Shown here: piece after piece, positions 25,706 to 32,716 of the stretch | Layout of the letters: the number at the start of each line of letters is the position of its first letter | How positions within the stretch are numbered: position 1 is the stretch's first letter | Origin: JALZDI01 sp965653225 | Lineage (GTDB): Bacteria > Actinomycetota > Actinomycetes > Propionibacteriales > Nocardioidaceae | NCBI GenBank assembly: GCA_965653225.1 | Contig: CBFGZI010000033.1 | Coordinates: forward strand, 1-32,716 | Direction of reading: 5' to 3' | Length of the DNA: 32,716 bases | The notes under the pieces: model-generated | Databases searched by the model: none | What the model was told of the DNA's origin: nothing | What the model saw: only the letters and a program-made list of their open reading frames with translations | Translations under genes and position numbers: made by a program

Positions 25706-26113
25706 ATGACGTATCGCGTGGATCGCAGCGACGCCGAGTGGCGTGAGCAGCTGAGCCCCGAGGAGTACCACGTGCTCCGCGAGGCCGGCACCGAGAAGCC
25801 CTGGACCGGGGAGTACGTCGACACCAAGACCGAGGGTGTCTACCGCTGCCGGGCCTGCGACGCCGAGCTGTTCCGCTCCGAGACCAAGTTCGAGAGCCAC
25901 TGCGGCTGGCCGTCGTTCTACACCCCGCTGGCCGAGGACCGGGTCGAGTACATCGAGGACAACAGCCTCGGGATGCGCCGGGTCGAGGTGCGCTGCGCCA
26001 ACTGCGGCTCGCACCTCGGGCACGTCTTCGAGGGCGAGGGCTACGACGTGCCCACCGACCAGCGCTTCTGCATCAACAGCATCAGCGTGCGGCTGGAGCC
26101 GGCCGGCTCGTAG
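25706..26113 (+). CDS. msrB: Peptide methionine (R)-S-oxide reductase
   Basis: Repairs R-methionine sulfoxide in proteins, using thioredoxin. 135 residues, single MsrB domain. Four zinc cysteines, C48/C51 (CRAC) and C97/C100 (CANC), the SHCGWPSFY segment with Cys66, and catalytic Cys122 in RFCINSIS. I chose the ATG at 25706 because known family members begin at this point (M-x-Y-x-V); an ATG seven codons earlier is possible. No MsrA is attached or adjacent. Confidence 0.95.
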   Translation: MTYRVDRSDAEWREQLSPEEYHVLREAGTEKPWTGEYVDTKTEGVYRCRACDAELFRSETKFESHCGWPSFYTPLAEDRVEYIEDNSLGMRRVEVRCANCGSHLGHVFEGEGYDVPTDQRFCINSISVRLEPAGS

Positions 26114-26123
26114 CAACAGGCCT

Positions 26124-26163
26124 GGAGTCGCCGGTCAGGAGTCGCCGGTCAGGAGTCGCCGCC
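26124..26163. repeat. 14-bp tandem repeat at the 3' end of the PepSY gene
   Basis: ggagtcgccggtca occurs at 26124-26137 and 26138-26151, and its first part again from 26152. The PepSY gene's stop codon (26149-26151 on the minus strand) lies in the second copy, and the same triplet recurs in the first, so the duplication lies at and beyond the end of the coding sequence. Confidence 0.85.
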
Positions 26164-26472
26164 GCCGTCGGGAGCCTCGGAGTCGCCCTCGATGACGACG
26201 ACGCGGTAGCCCTGGTCGAGCCGCACGTCGACCGTGTCGCCGTCGGTCTTGGTGACCTCGACCTCCCAGGTGGCGCCGTTCTCGCTGTCGCGCTCGACCG
26301 AGTTCGCCGTACCGCCGTGCGTCGCCTGCAGCGCCGCCCGCGTGGCCGCCCGTGCCTGCGGGCCGGTCACCGAGCCCTCGCCGTCGTCACCGGCGGCCAC
26401 CGCGATGCCGCCGACCGCGACCGCGGCGGCGCACGCTGCTACTGCCCCCAGCACCACCGTCTTCCTGCGCAT
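26149..26472 (-). CDS. Exported PepSY-domain protein
   Basis: A 107-residue exported protein. Signal sequence MRRKTVVLGAVAACAAAVAVGGIAVAA; VAAC at 11-14 could pass as a lipobox, but the hydrophobic run continues after it, so cleavage by signal peptidase I or retention as an anchor is as likely. The rest is one PepSY-like domain: VTGPQARAATRAALQATHGG, then beta strands WEVEVTK, TVDVRLDQGYRVVVIEG. Such proteins often sit beside two-component systems and are thought to modulate extracytoplasmic processes. ATG at 26472 has AAAGG upstream. It is divergent from the response regulator and shares the operator-rich region. Confidence 0.85.
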   Translation of the reverse strand: MRRKTVVLGAVAACAAAVAVGGIAVAAGDDGEGSVTGPQARAATRAALQATHGGTANSVERDSENGATWEVEVTKTDGDTVDVRLDQGYRVVVIEGDSEAPDGGGDS

Positions 26473-26497
26473 CTCCGCAGCCTTTCGTACGCGTGCG

Positions 26498-26529
26498 GTG
26501 CCGACGGGTCCATGATGGAACATCGGCAC
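26498..26529. promoter_or_regulatory. Nested inverted repeat ahead of the PepSY gene
   Basis: Outer arms GTGCCGA (26498-26504) and TCGGCAC (26523-26529) enclose a second dyad TCCAT-G-ATGGA (26509-26519) with almost the same centre. It is 26 bases upstream of the PepSY ATG and touches the TTCAG repeats. It may be an operator for a dimeric protein or a leader hairpin. Confidence 0.5.
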
Positions 26530-26544
26530 TGAACGGGTGCTGAA
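26529..26544 (-). promoter_or_regulatory. Predicted response-regulator box for the PepSY gene (TTCAG-N6-TTCAG)
   Basis: On the minus strand TTCAG occurs twice with an 11-bp period (plus-strand CTGAA at 26529-26533 and 26540-26544), in the direction of PepSY transcription and about 57 bases before its ATG. OmpR/PhoB-type regulators bind direct repeats of one helical turn, so this suits the neighbouring regulator. Confidence 0.6.
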
Positions 26545-26582
26545 CGGGTGCGCTGCATCCACCGGGCCCGCCTCGCACGGCA

Positions 26583-26609
26583 TTCAGAGCGGGTTCAGGG
26601 CGCATTCAG
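26583..26609 (+). promoter_or_regulatory. Predicted autoregulatory box of the two-component operon (three TTCAG)
   Basis: TTCAG at 26583, 26594 and 26605, exactly 11 bases apart, in the direction of the response regulator gene whose ATG is at 26633. Spacing and orientation match the repeats before the PepSY and lipoprotein genes. Autoregulation is inferred. Confidence 0.6.
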
Positions 26610-26632
26610 CAACCCGGTGGGACGGTGAGCGC

Positions 26633-27310
26633 ATGCGCATCCTCGTCGTGGAGGACGACAAGCACGTTGCGCGCGCGGTCAAGCGAGGACTGGAGGCCGA
26701 GGGCTACGCCGTCGACGTGGCCTTCGACGGCTCCGACGGGCTGTGGCTGGCCACCGAGAACGCCTACGACGCGATGGTCCTCGACATCATGCTGCCCGGG
26801 GTCAGCGGCTGCGACCTGTGCAGCAAGCTCCGCGATGCCCGCGACTGGACGCCGATCCTCATGCTCACGGCCAAGGACGGGGAGGAGGACGAGGCCCGGG
26901 CTCTCGACACCGGCGCCGACGACTTCCTGGCCAAGCCGTTCTCGTACATGGTGCTGCTCGCCCGGCTCCGGGCGCTGCTGCGCCGCGGCCGGCGGGAGCG
27001 CCCGAGCCTGCTCAGCGCCGGCGACCTGCGCCTCGACCCCGCCGAGCACCGGGTGTGGCGCGGCGACACGGTGGTGGAGCTGACCCCGCGGCAGTTCGCG
27101 CTGCTGGAGTTCCTCATGCGCCGGGCGGGCGAGGTGCTGTCCAAACGCGAGATCCTGGAGCACGTATGGGACTTCGCGTTCGAGGGCGACCCCAACATCG
27201 TCGAGGTCTACGTCGGCCAGCTGCGGCAGCGGGTCGACCGCCCCTTCGGCCGGTGCAGCCTGCAGACCGTCCGGCACGTCGGATACCGGCTCGACCCGGA
27301 GGGCGGCTGA
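26633..27310 (+). CDS. OmpR/PhoB-family response regulator
   Basis: DNA-binding partner of the histidine kinase that follows. 225 residues: receiver domain with acidic pocket VVEDDK, phosphorylation site Asp51 (VLDIMLPG), Thr79 (MLTAKD) and Lys101 (AKPFSY); then a winged-helix domain from about residue 128 with LTPRQFALLEFLMRRAGEVLSKREIL and VEVYVGQLRQRVDRPFGRCSLQTVRHVGYRL. The ATG at 26633 begins MRILVVEDD; the longer frame upstream runs through the operator region and is not used. The kinase gene starts 1 base after the stop. It probably binds the TTCAG direct repeats found in three promoter regions here. Confidence 0.95.
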   Translation: MRILVVEDDKHVARAVKRGLEAEGYAVDVAFDGSDGLWLATENAYDAMVLDIMLPGVSGCDLCSKLRDARDWTPILMLTAKDGEEDEARALDTGADDFLAKPFSYMVLLARLRALLRRGRRERPSLLSAGDLRLDPAEHRVWRGDTVVELTPRQFALLEFLMRRAGEVLSKREILEHVWDFAFEGDPNIVEVYVGQLRQRVDRPFGRCSLQTVRHVGYRLDPEGG

Positions 27311-27311
27311 G

Positions 27312-28727
27312 GTGCCCCCGTCTCCGTCCCGTTGGCTACCGATCTCGGTGCGGGCGCGCACGACGCTGCTGGCCGCGTTGGTCGTGGGTTCGGCGCTCAC
27401 CGCGGGCGCGGTCCTGCTGCTGGGCACGCTGCAGTTCTCGCTGGAGCGCGCGGGAGACACGGCCGCGGTGACGCGGGTGCGCGACCTGACGGCGCTGGCG
27501 GACGCCGACGGTCTGCCGCGGACGGTGACCGCGCCGTCCGAGAACGACCTGGTGCAGGTTGTCGACCGAGGCGGCACGGTGGTGGCCTCCAGCAGCCACG
27601 ACCCGCAGCGGGGCTCCATCGCGGCCTTCCGGCCCTCCGGCGAGGCGCCGGCCGTCCGGACCGTGCGCGACGTGGGCAGCGGCGACGAGACGGAGAGCTA
27701 CCGGGTGTGGGCGATGCGCGCGGACACGCCCCAGGGCACCGAGTACGTGTACGTCGGCACCAGCCTGGAAGAGGTCCACGAGACCATCGAGGAGCTGGGC
27801 GGCTTCCTCGCGGTTGGCATACCTGTGCTGCTGGCCATGCTGACCTTCGGCACCTGGGTCATGGTCGGTCGCACGCTGCGGCCGGTGGAGGCCATCCGCA
27901 CCGAGGTGGCCGACGTCTCCGCGCAGGCGCTGGGCCGCCGGGTGCCCGTGCCCCGCACCGGCGACGAGGTCAGCCGCCTGGCAGAGACGATGAACGCGAT
28001 GCTCGACCGGCTCGAGGCGTCGAGCCGCCGCCAGCGTGAGTTCGTCGCCGACGCGTCGCACGAGCTGCAGAGCCCGCTGGCCTCCTTCCGTACGCAGCTG
28101 GAGGTCGCCCTCGCCCATCCCGACGGCACCCACTGGCCCGACGTCGCCGCCGAGCTGCTGGCCGACAGCGACCGGATGGAGCGCATCGTGGCCGACCTGC
28201 TGTACCTGGCGCGGGCCGGCGACATCATGCCGCGGGCCAGCGTGCCGGTCGACCTCGACGACATCGTGCTCGACGAGTGCCGGCGGCTGCGCAGCCGCTC
28301 AGCCGTCAGGCTGGACACCACCCGGGTCTCGGCCGCGCCGCGGCACGGCGGGCGGGAGGAGCTGCGCCGGATGGTGCGCAACCTGCTGGAGAACGCGGTT
28401 CGGCACGCCGTCGCCGGCGTGGACGTCGAGCTGGGCGAGACCGACGGCGCCGTGGTGCTCGCCGTCCAGGACGACGGTCCCGGTATTCCCGAGGCCGACC
28501 GTGAGCGGGTGTTCGAGCGGTTCGTGCGGCTGGAGACAGCACGTCCGCACGACGTGGGCGGCACCGGCCTCGGCCTGGCCATCGTCCGTACGGTGGCGCA
28601 GCGCCACCACGGCACAGCAGTGGTGGCGCCGTCGGCGCGCGGCGCGCGCTACGTCGTACGCCTGCCGTCGGAGCGTCAGGAGCTGGGCCGGCCCTGCGGG
28701 CCGGTGCCGGCCGAACGTGGAGCCTGA
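27312..28727 (+). CDS. Sensor histidine kinase
   Basis: Membrane-bound sensor for the adjacent regulator, 471 residues. Transmembrane helix 1 at about 18-40, an extracytoplasmic sensor region of about 120 residues, helix 2 at about 164-185, HAMP (RTLRPVEAIRTEV onward), then the phosphoacceptor His250 in FVADASHELQSPLAS. The usual arginine-threonine of HELRTPL is glutamine-serine here. ATPase motifs: NLLENAVRHA (N), DDGPGIP (G1) and GGTGLGLAIV (G2). Start GTG at 27312. The 3' end overlaps the convergent lipoprotein gene by 52 bases. The signal is unknown; a periplasmic-side or envelope cue is likely given the exported neighbours. Confidence 0.95.
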   Translation: MPPSPSRWLPISVRARTTLLAALVVGSALTAGAVLLLGTLQFSLERAGDTAAVTRVRDLTALADADGLPRTVTAPSENDLVQVVDRGGTVVASSSHDPQRGSIAAFRPSGEAPAVRTVRDVGSGDETESYRVWAMRADTPQGTEYVYVGTSLEEVHETIEELGGFLAVGIPVLLAMLTFGTWVMVGRTLRPVEAIRTEVADVSAQALGRRVPVPRTGDEVSRLAETMNAMLDRLEASSRRQREFVADASHELQSPLASFRTQLEVALAHPDGTHWPDVAAELLADSDRMERIVADLLYLARAGDIMPRASVPVDLDDIVLDECRRLRSRSAVRLDTTRVSAAPRHGGREELRRMVRNLLENAVRHAVAGVDVELGETDGAVVLAVQDDGPGIPEADRERVFERFVRLETARPHDVGGTGLGLAIVRTVAQRHHGTAVVAPSARGARYVVRLPSERQELGRPCGPVPAERGA

Positions 28728-29524
28728 TCCACCTTCAGCAGCTCCTCGCGGGACGCGCCGCCGGACGCACCCAGGGTGAGCACGAGGCCGACGCCCTTGG
28801 CGAAGAGCTTGTACTCGAGCACGTTGGGCTCGAGGGGGCTGGTGTCGCGGGTCAGCAGCGCGTCACGGAAGAGCCCGTAAGGGGCCTGCACCATCTCCTT
28901 GGTGCTGAGCACGCCGCCATGGTCCTCGGCCTCGCCCTTGAGGTACTCCTGCCGGTACTCCATGCCCGGCTGCGGATGCGCCGGCATGATAATGCCGGGC
29001 ATCGCACCGTCCTTGCCCGACTCGAAGGACCCCTCGCGGGTGGCGACCTTGCCGTTCTCGAACTCGGCGGTCTGCTCGCCGAGGTACCAGATGTTGCCCC
29101 GCTGGTCCTGGGCGTAGAAGTCCTTGGTGTCCTCGACCAGCTCGCCGTGCTCGGTCTCCGTGTCGCGGACCACGCGCGCCGTGACGCCGTCGGCGAGCTT
29201 CACCGTCTGGTGCGTCACAATGACGACAACCTTGTGCACGCTGCCGTCCTCGGTCGCGCGGTAGGTCCATCGCGTCCCGGGCTTCATGGGCCACCAGGGG
29301 TTGTCGATCCGCGTCGTCATCTCGCGGGGGTCGAGCCGGACGGGCTCGGCGCCCAGCGGCAGGTCGGCATGGCTCGACGCCGGGGACGCCGCCGGTCCCG
29401 GGGAGGGAGCCGGGGCCGACGCCGACCCGGACGACTCACTGTGCGACGCGGTGCCGGAGCAGCCCGCCGCCACCAGAAGAGTGCAGCTCGTCAGCACCGC
29501 GACCGATGCCGTACGAGGCCGCAT
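28676..29524 (-). CDS. Conserved lipoprotein, probable member of the two-component regulon
   Basis: A 282-residue exported lipoprotein with lipobox LVAAGC (Cys22), then a Ser/Ala/Pro linker (about 25-55), then a beta-rich domain beginning NPWWPMKPGTRWTYRATEDG. Segments VVIVTHQTVKLADGVTARVVRDTE, FYAQDQRGNIWYLGEQTAEF and MPGIIMPAHPQPGMEYRQEY follow, a pattern of exported actinobacterial proteins without known activity. GAAGGAGGG lies 5 bases before the ATG at 29524, fixing the start within a longer open frame. TTCAG repeats with the 11-bp period lie 43-58 bases upstream, as for the PepSY and regulator genes. It overlaps the kinase gene tail to tail. Confidence 0.88.
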   Translation of the reverse strand: MRPRTASVAVLTSCTLLVAAGCSGTASHSESSGSASAPAPSPGPAASPASSHADLPLGAEPVRLDPREMTTRIDNPWWPMKPGTRWTYRATEDGSVHKVVVIVTHQTVKLADGVTARVVRDTETEHGELVEDTKDFYAQDQRGNIWYLGEQTAEFENGKVATREGSFESGKDGAMPGIIMPAHPQPGMEYRQEYLKGEAEDHGGVLSTKEMVQAPYGLFRDALLTRDTSPLEPNVLEYKLFAKGVGLVLTLGASGGASREELLKVDQAPRSAGTGPQGRPSS

Positions 29525-29566
29525 GCCGACCCTCCTTCGCCCGGGCCAGACCCTGCCACACTGCTG

Positions 29567-29582
29567 CTGAAGACTCGCTGAA
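29567..29582 (-). promoter_or_regulatory. Predicted response-regulator box for the lipoprotein gene (TTCAG-N6-TTCAG)
   Basis: Plus-strand CTGAA at 29567-29571 and 29578-29582, that is, TTCAG-N6-TTCAG reading toward the lipoprotein gene. The half-site, spacing and orientation are identical to the boxes at 26529-26544 and 26583-26609, three kilobases away. This ties the lipoprotein to the adjacent two-component system. Confidence 0.6.
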
Positions 29583-29671
29583 CAAGGCCCACTGGTCCCC
29601 GCGGACCGCGCGTCGAGGTCACCTGTGGACGGTGCGCACGCGATGTCGGCTGCTTCTGTCACTCTCGTGCG

Positions 29672-30442
29672 ATGCCGAACCCGACCACCGACCGACAGAC
29701 CGGACAGCACGACCAGATGCTGGCGAAGATCCGCAAGCTGCTGGCCAAGGCCGAGGACCCCGCTGCCACCGCCGGCGAGGCCGAGACCTACAACGCCAAG
29801 GCGACCGAGCTGATGGCCGCCTACGGCATCGACCGGGCGCTGCTCGCGGCAAGCGATCCCGACAGCGACGTCGTCGGAGACCGCGTCGTCGTTCTCGACG
29901 CGCCGTACGCACGCGACAAGGCGTCGCTGCTGAGCGGCATCGCACACGAGCTGCGATGCCGCGGCGTCCTGCGCACGCGCTACCCCGGCGGCGCCAAGGA
30001 GCTGTCGGTGCACCTGTTCGGCCACGACTCCGACCTGCTCCGCACCGACGTGCTCTACACCAGTCTCCTGGTGCAGGCCTCTGTCGGCATGGCCCGAGTG
30101 CCGGTGCCCGTGGGCGAGAGCGTGGCCGCGTTCCGACGGTCCTGGCTGGCGGGGTTCACCAACGCCGTGGTCAGGCGGCTCGCCGCGGCGGAGTCCAAGG
30201 CGGCCGGCGAGGCCGAGCGCGACCGCGGCACGGGAGCGTCGCAGGCGTCGGTGGCGCTGGTGCTGGCCGACCGCACCGTCGCGGTCGACGACGCGCTGAC
30301 ACGGGAGTACCCCCGCCTCCGTTCCGGCCGGCGGCGATCGCTGTCGGGGTCGGGGATGGCGCAGGGCTGGGCTGCCGGACAGCGTGCCGACCTCGGCGGC
30401 GGGCGCCTGGGCCGGCCCTCCCGTGGGGCACTGGGCGCATGA
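29672..30442 (+). CDS. DUF2786 domain protein
   Basis: A 256-residue protein whose N-terminal part is a DUF2786 domain: HDQMLAKIRKLLAKAEDPAATAGEAETYNAKATELMAAYGID (about 13-54). The middle part (VVLDAPYARDKASLLSGIAHELRCRG, VHLFGHDSDLLRTDVLYTSLLVQA) is conserved in actinobacterial members, and the last 50 or so residues are Gly/Arg-rich and probably disordered. The domain also occurs in phage and plasmid proteins; no biochemical role is established. ATG at 29672. It is divergent from the lipoprotein gene and convergent with chdC. Confidence 0.87.
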   Translation: MPNPTTDRQTGQHDQMLAKIRKLLAKAEDPAATAGEAETYNAKATELMAAYGIDRALLAASDPDSDVVGDRVVVLDAPYARDKASLLSGIAHELRCRGVLRTRYPGGAKELSVHLFGHDSDLLRTDVLYTSLLVQASVGMARVPVPVGESVAAFRRSWLAGFTNAVVRRLAAAESKAAGEAERDRGTGASQASVALVLADRTVAVDDALTREYPRLRSGRRRSLSGSGMAQGWAAGQRADLGGGRLGRPSRGALGA

Positions 30443-30478
30443 CCGCCCCGGGGATCGAGGCGGTCGCGTCCGCCGCCT

Positions 30479-31195
30479 CTACGGAAGGTTGGCGATCAGC
30501 TCGCCGACGTCCATCGAGCGGCCCGTGTAGAAGGGCACCTCCTCGCGAACGTGCCGGCGCGAGACGCTGCCGCGCAGGTGCCGCATGAGGTCGACGATGC
30601 GGGAGAGGTCGTCGGCCTCGAACGCCAGGATCCACTCGTAGTCGCCGAGGGCGAACGAGGACACGGTGTTGGCACGCACGTCGGGATAGCCCCGGGCCAT
30701 CTGCCCGTGCTCGGCCAGCATCGCCCGCCGGTCCTCGTCGGGCAGCAGGTACCACTCGTAGGAGCGCACGAACGGGTAGACGCACACGTACGCCCGAGGG
30801 TGCTCGTCGGCGAGGAACGCCGGGATGTGGCTCTTGTTGAACTCCGCGGGTCGGTGCAGCGCCATCTGCGACCACACCGGCTCCAGATGCCGGCCGAGCA
30901 TGGTGCGGCGCAGCCGCTGGTAGGCGTCCTGAAGGTCGTCGCTCGACCCGGAGTGCATCCACAGCATCAGGTCGGCGTCGGCGCGCAGCCCGGCCACGTC
31001 GTAGGTGCCGCGGATGCGCACGTCCTTGGCCTCGAGCTGGCCGAAGAGGTTCTCCACCTCCGCCACGAGGGGGCCCCGGTCCTCGTCCTCGAGCGGGTAC
31101 GCGTCGCGGAACACCGACCACATGGTGTAGCGGATCGTCTCGTTGAGCCCTTTGGCCTCCTTGCCGGCGTTGGGTCGCTTGTACGGCTCGGTCAT
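30479..31195 (-). CDS. chdC: Coproheme decarboxylase (HemQ)
   Basis: Last enzyme of the coproporphyrin-dependent heme pathway: converts coproheme to heme b with hydrogen peroxide. 238 residues of the chlorite dismutase-like family. By alignment with the C. diphtheriae enzyme, Tyr140 (VCVYPFVRS) is the radical tyrosine, His123 (KSHIPAF) the distal histidine of the actinobacterial subtype, and His163 (AEHGQMARGYP) the proximal heme ligand. The ATG at 31195 has AGGAG upstream. It lies 46 bases downstream of cgoX on the same strand, so the two very likely form an operon. Confidence 0.95.
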   Translation of the reverse strand: MTEPYKRPNAGKEAKGLNETIRYTMWSVFRDAYPLEDEDRGPLVAEVENLFGQLEAKDVRIRGTYDVAGLRADADLMLWMHSGSSDDLQDAYQRLRRTMLGRHLEPVWSQMALHRPAEFNKSHIPAFLADEHPRAYVCVYPFVRSYEWYLLPDEDRRAMLAEHGQMARGYPDVRANTVSSFALGDYEWILAFEADDLSRIVDLMRHLRGSVSRRHVREEVPFYTGRSMDVGELIANLP

Positions 31196-31241
31196 CGCTG
31201 CTCCTGAAGGCTGGCTCGTCGGTCGTTCCGCCCTCCCGGAG

Positions 31242-32716
31242 TCATACCGTAGTCCTCCCGCGCCGTCGCAGGTCCGTGAGCACCTGGTTCACGGCGACCT
31301 CCGCCGACGCGATGCACGCGGGGATGCCCAGCCCGTCGTAGGCGGCACCGCACACCGCCAGGCCAGGAAGGGCCGCGACCCCGGAACGGATGGCGGACAC
31401 GCGTTCCAGGTGCCCCACGGTGTACTGCGGCAGCCCGCCGCCCCAGCGCGTGACCCGGGTGTCCACCGGGGCGCTCCGCACTCCGGTGGCCGCGCGCAGG
31501 TCGGCCAGCGCGGTGGCGGCCAGGTCGACGTCGTCACGCTGCAGGTCGCGTTCCTCGCGGTAACGGCCCAGCGACGTGCGCACCACCACGACCGAGTCGT
31601 CGACGTCGCCGAGCCAGCCCCACTTGCTGGAGGAGTACGTCGCCGCCTTGACGGCGCGCCCGTCGACCGGCGGCACCAGGAAGCCGGAGCCGTCGAACGA
31701 CTCCCCCACCTTCTCGCGCGCGAACGCGAACGTCACGACGGCCACGCTGGCGTAGTCGATCTCGCCCAGCCGTCCGGCTGTCTGGGCGGCGAAACCCTTC
31801 AGCAGCCGTGACGCGGGCGCGGTGGGTACGGCGAGCACCACCGCGTCGGCGTCGACGGTCTCCGGCGCGCGCGTGGGACCGATGACCAGCCGCCAGCCGC
31901 GGTCGCGGCGGTGCAGCTCGCGGACCATCGCGTTGGTCCGCACGTGCGCGCCCGACGCGCGAGCGACGGCGTCGGGCAGACGTCCCACGCCGCCGCGGAT
32001 GCCGGCGAACACCGGCCGGTCGTCGGTGGCCGCCTGAGCCCGCGCCTCTGCCGCGGCCGACAGCAGCGAGCGCTGCCGGTCGACCAGCGCCGCGACCTGC
32101 GGCACGGCCGCCCGCAGGGACAGCTGGCGCGCATGCCCGGCGTACACGCCGCCGAGCAGCGGCTCCAACAGCCGGTCGTTGACCTCGGCGCCGAGCCGGC
32201 GGGCGACCAGACGGCCCGCGGCCATGTCGGTCCCGACCTCGGTGGCCGGTAGGGCGTGGTCGAGCCGGGCACGCGCGAGGCCGCGGCGGGACACGATGCC
32301 CGACCGGGCCAGCGCGGCCAGGTCGGTCGGCACTCCCATCAATGTCGGTGGCAGCGGGCGGATGGCGCCACGCGTCCAGACCGCGGCGCTGATGGTGTTG
32401 GGGTGGGTGAGGTCGTCGCCCAGCCCCACCGCACGGGCGAGGTCGACGGCCTCGGGCCGGCGGTTCAGCATCGCCTCGGCCCCCTCGTCGACCGGGACGC
32501 CCGCGACCTCGGACACGCGCAGCTTGCCGCCGATCCGGGGCGACCCCTCGAGCACCGTGACCACCGTCTGCGGCGACTGGCGGCTGAGGTGGTACGCCGC
32601 GGCGAGCCCGCTGATCCCGCCGCCCACCACCACGACGTGCGCCGGGCCAGACGCACGGTCTGACGCCGGGTCCGACGCCGGGTCCGACGCCGGGTCCGAC
32701 GCCGGGTCCGACGCCG
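31242..32716 (-). CDS. cgoX: Coproporphyrinogen III oxidase (HemY type), 5' end outside window
   Basis: FAD enzyme that oxidises coproporphyrinogen III to coproporphyrin III, two steps before ChdC. About 490 residues are visible. The dinucleotide-binding strand is HVVVVGGGISGLAAAYHLSR, and VDEGAEAMLNRRPEAVDLARAVGLGDDL, LLEPLLGGVYAGHARQLSLRA and the C-terminal RWGGGLPQYTVGHLERV and GAAYDGLGIPACIASAEVA are typical. The GTG at 32633 falls within the first beta strand and so is an unlikely start. The frame stays open to the window edge through DPAS repeats without any ATG, GTG or TTG, so the real start is beyond 32716. The N-terminal repeat tail is unusual for this enzyme. Confidence 0.93.
   Translation of the reverse strand, partial: ASDPASDPASDPASDPASDRASGPAHVVVVGGGISGLAAAYHLSRQSPQTVVTVLEGSPRIGGKLRVSEVAGVPVDEGAEAMLNRRPEAVDLARAVGLGDDLTHPNTISAAVWTRGAIRPLPPTLMGVPTDLAALARSGIVSRRGLARARLDHALPATEVGTDMAAGRLVARRLGAEVNDRLLEPLLGGVYAGHARQLSLRAAVPQVAALVDRQRSLLSAAAEARAQAATDDRPVFAGIRGGVGRLPDAVARASGAHVRTNAMVRELHRRDRGWRLVIGPTRAPETVDADAVVLAVPTAPASRLLKGFAAQTAGRLGEIDYASVAVVTFAFAREKVGESFDGSGFLVPPVDGRAVKAATYSSSKWGWLGDVDDSVVVVRTSLGRYREERDLQRDDVDLAATALADLRAATGVRSAPVDTRVTRWGGGLPQYTVGHLERVSAIRSGVAALPGLAVCGAAYDGLGIPACIASAEVAVNQVLTDLRRRGRTTV
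32659..32716. repeat. 12-bp tandem repeat coding for DPAS, at least 4.8 copies
   Basis: The unit is tccgacgccggg (first copy tctgacgccggg), at 32659, 32671, 32683, 32695 and 32707, continuing past the window end. Read on the minus strand in the cgoX frame it encodes Asp-Pro-Ala-Ser, ending in DRASGPAHVVVVGGG. The unit is a multiple of three, so copy number can vary without a frameshift. Confidence 0.92.

Overview
The window is a GC-rich actinobacterial chromosome segment (about 70% G+C by eye). GTG starts, ATGA/GTGA operon overlaps, the ferredoxin-type sulfite reductase, the ChdC/CgoX heme pair, a class F sortase and the TreY/TreZ trehalose route all fit a high-GC actinomycete. Relatives in or near Nocardioidaceae seem likely, but that is inference. 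I see no insertion sequence, prophage, CRISPR array, tRNA or rRNA. Almost everything is chromosomal housekeeping or accessory metabolism, so the novelty sits in the spaces between genes and in small ORFs.

Layout, left to right. (1) 1-591: 3' part of a class F sortase. (2) 592-1239: a 648-base space between convergent genes. It holds three consecutive hairpins with near-identical 9-nt C-rich loops (734-862), followed at once by a 14-bp tandem repeat (871-952). (3) A YihY/BrkB membrane protein, divergent from an AidB-like acyl-CoA dehydrogenase and a short MIP-family channel, then glyA on the minus strand. (4) 6149-9719: an assimilatory sulfur operon made of a cysteine-containing leader peptide, sulfite reductase, a small zinc ribbon, APS reductase and a sirohydrochlorin chelatase that supplies the siroheme precursor. 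(5) PPK2 (minus), a DUF4870 membrane protein, a P-loop kinase, ZapE-like ATPase (minus), a RibD-C reductase and an ATP-dependent DNA ligase of LigC type. (6) A USP-like conserved protein, then the translationally coupled glgX-treY-treZ cluster that turns glycogen into trehalose. (7) A secreted Cys-containing protein, a 63-residue membrane protein, an FAD monooxygenase, a possible 20-residue ORF, a LigD-type polymerase domain protein and MsrB. (8) 26149-29524: a signalling module of PepSY protein, OmpR-type regulator, histidine kinase and lipoprotein. The promoter regions of all three transcription units carry TTCAG direct repeats with an 11-bp period, which points to one small regulon. (9) A DUF2786 protein, then chdC and cgoX (minus), the late steps of the coproporphyrin-dependent heme pathway. 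CgoX runs off the right edge through a DPAS-coding 12-bp tandem repeat.

The items most worth following up are the triple C-loop hairpin element, the TTCAG operators linking the two-component system to the lipoprotein, the sulfur-operon leader peptide, and the isolated 20-residue ORF with its own ribosome binding site and terminator-like hairpin.
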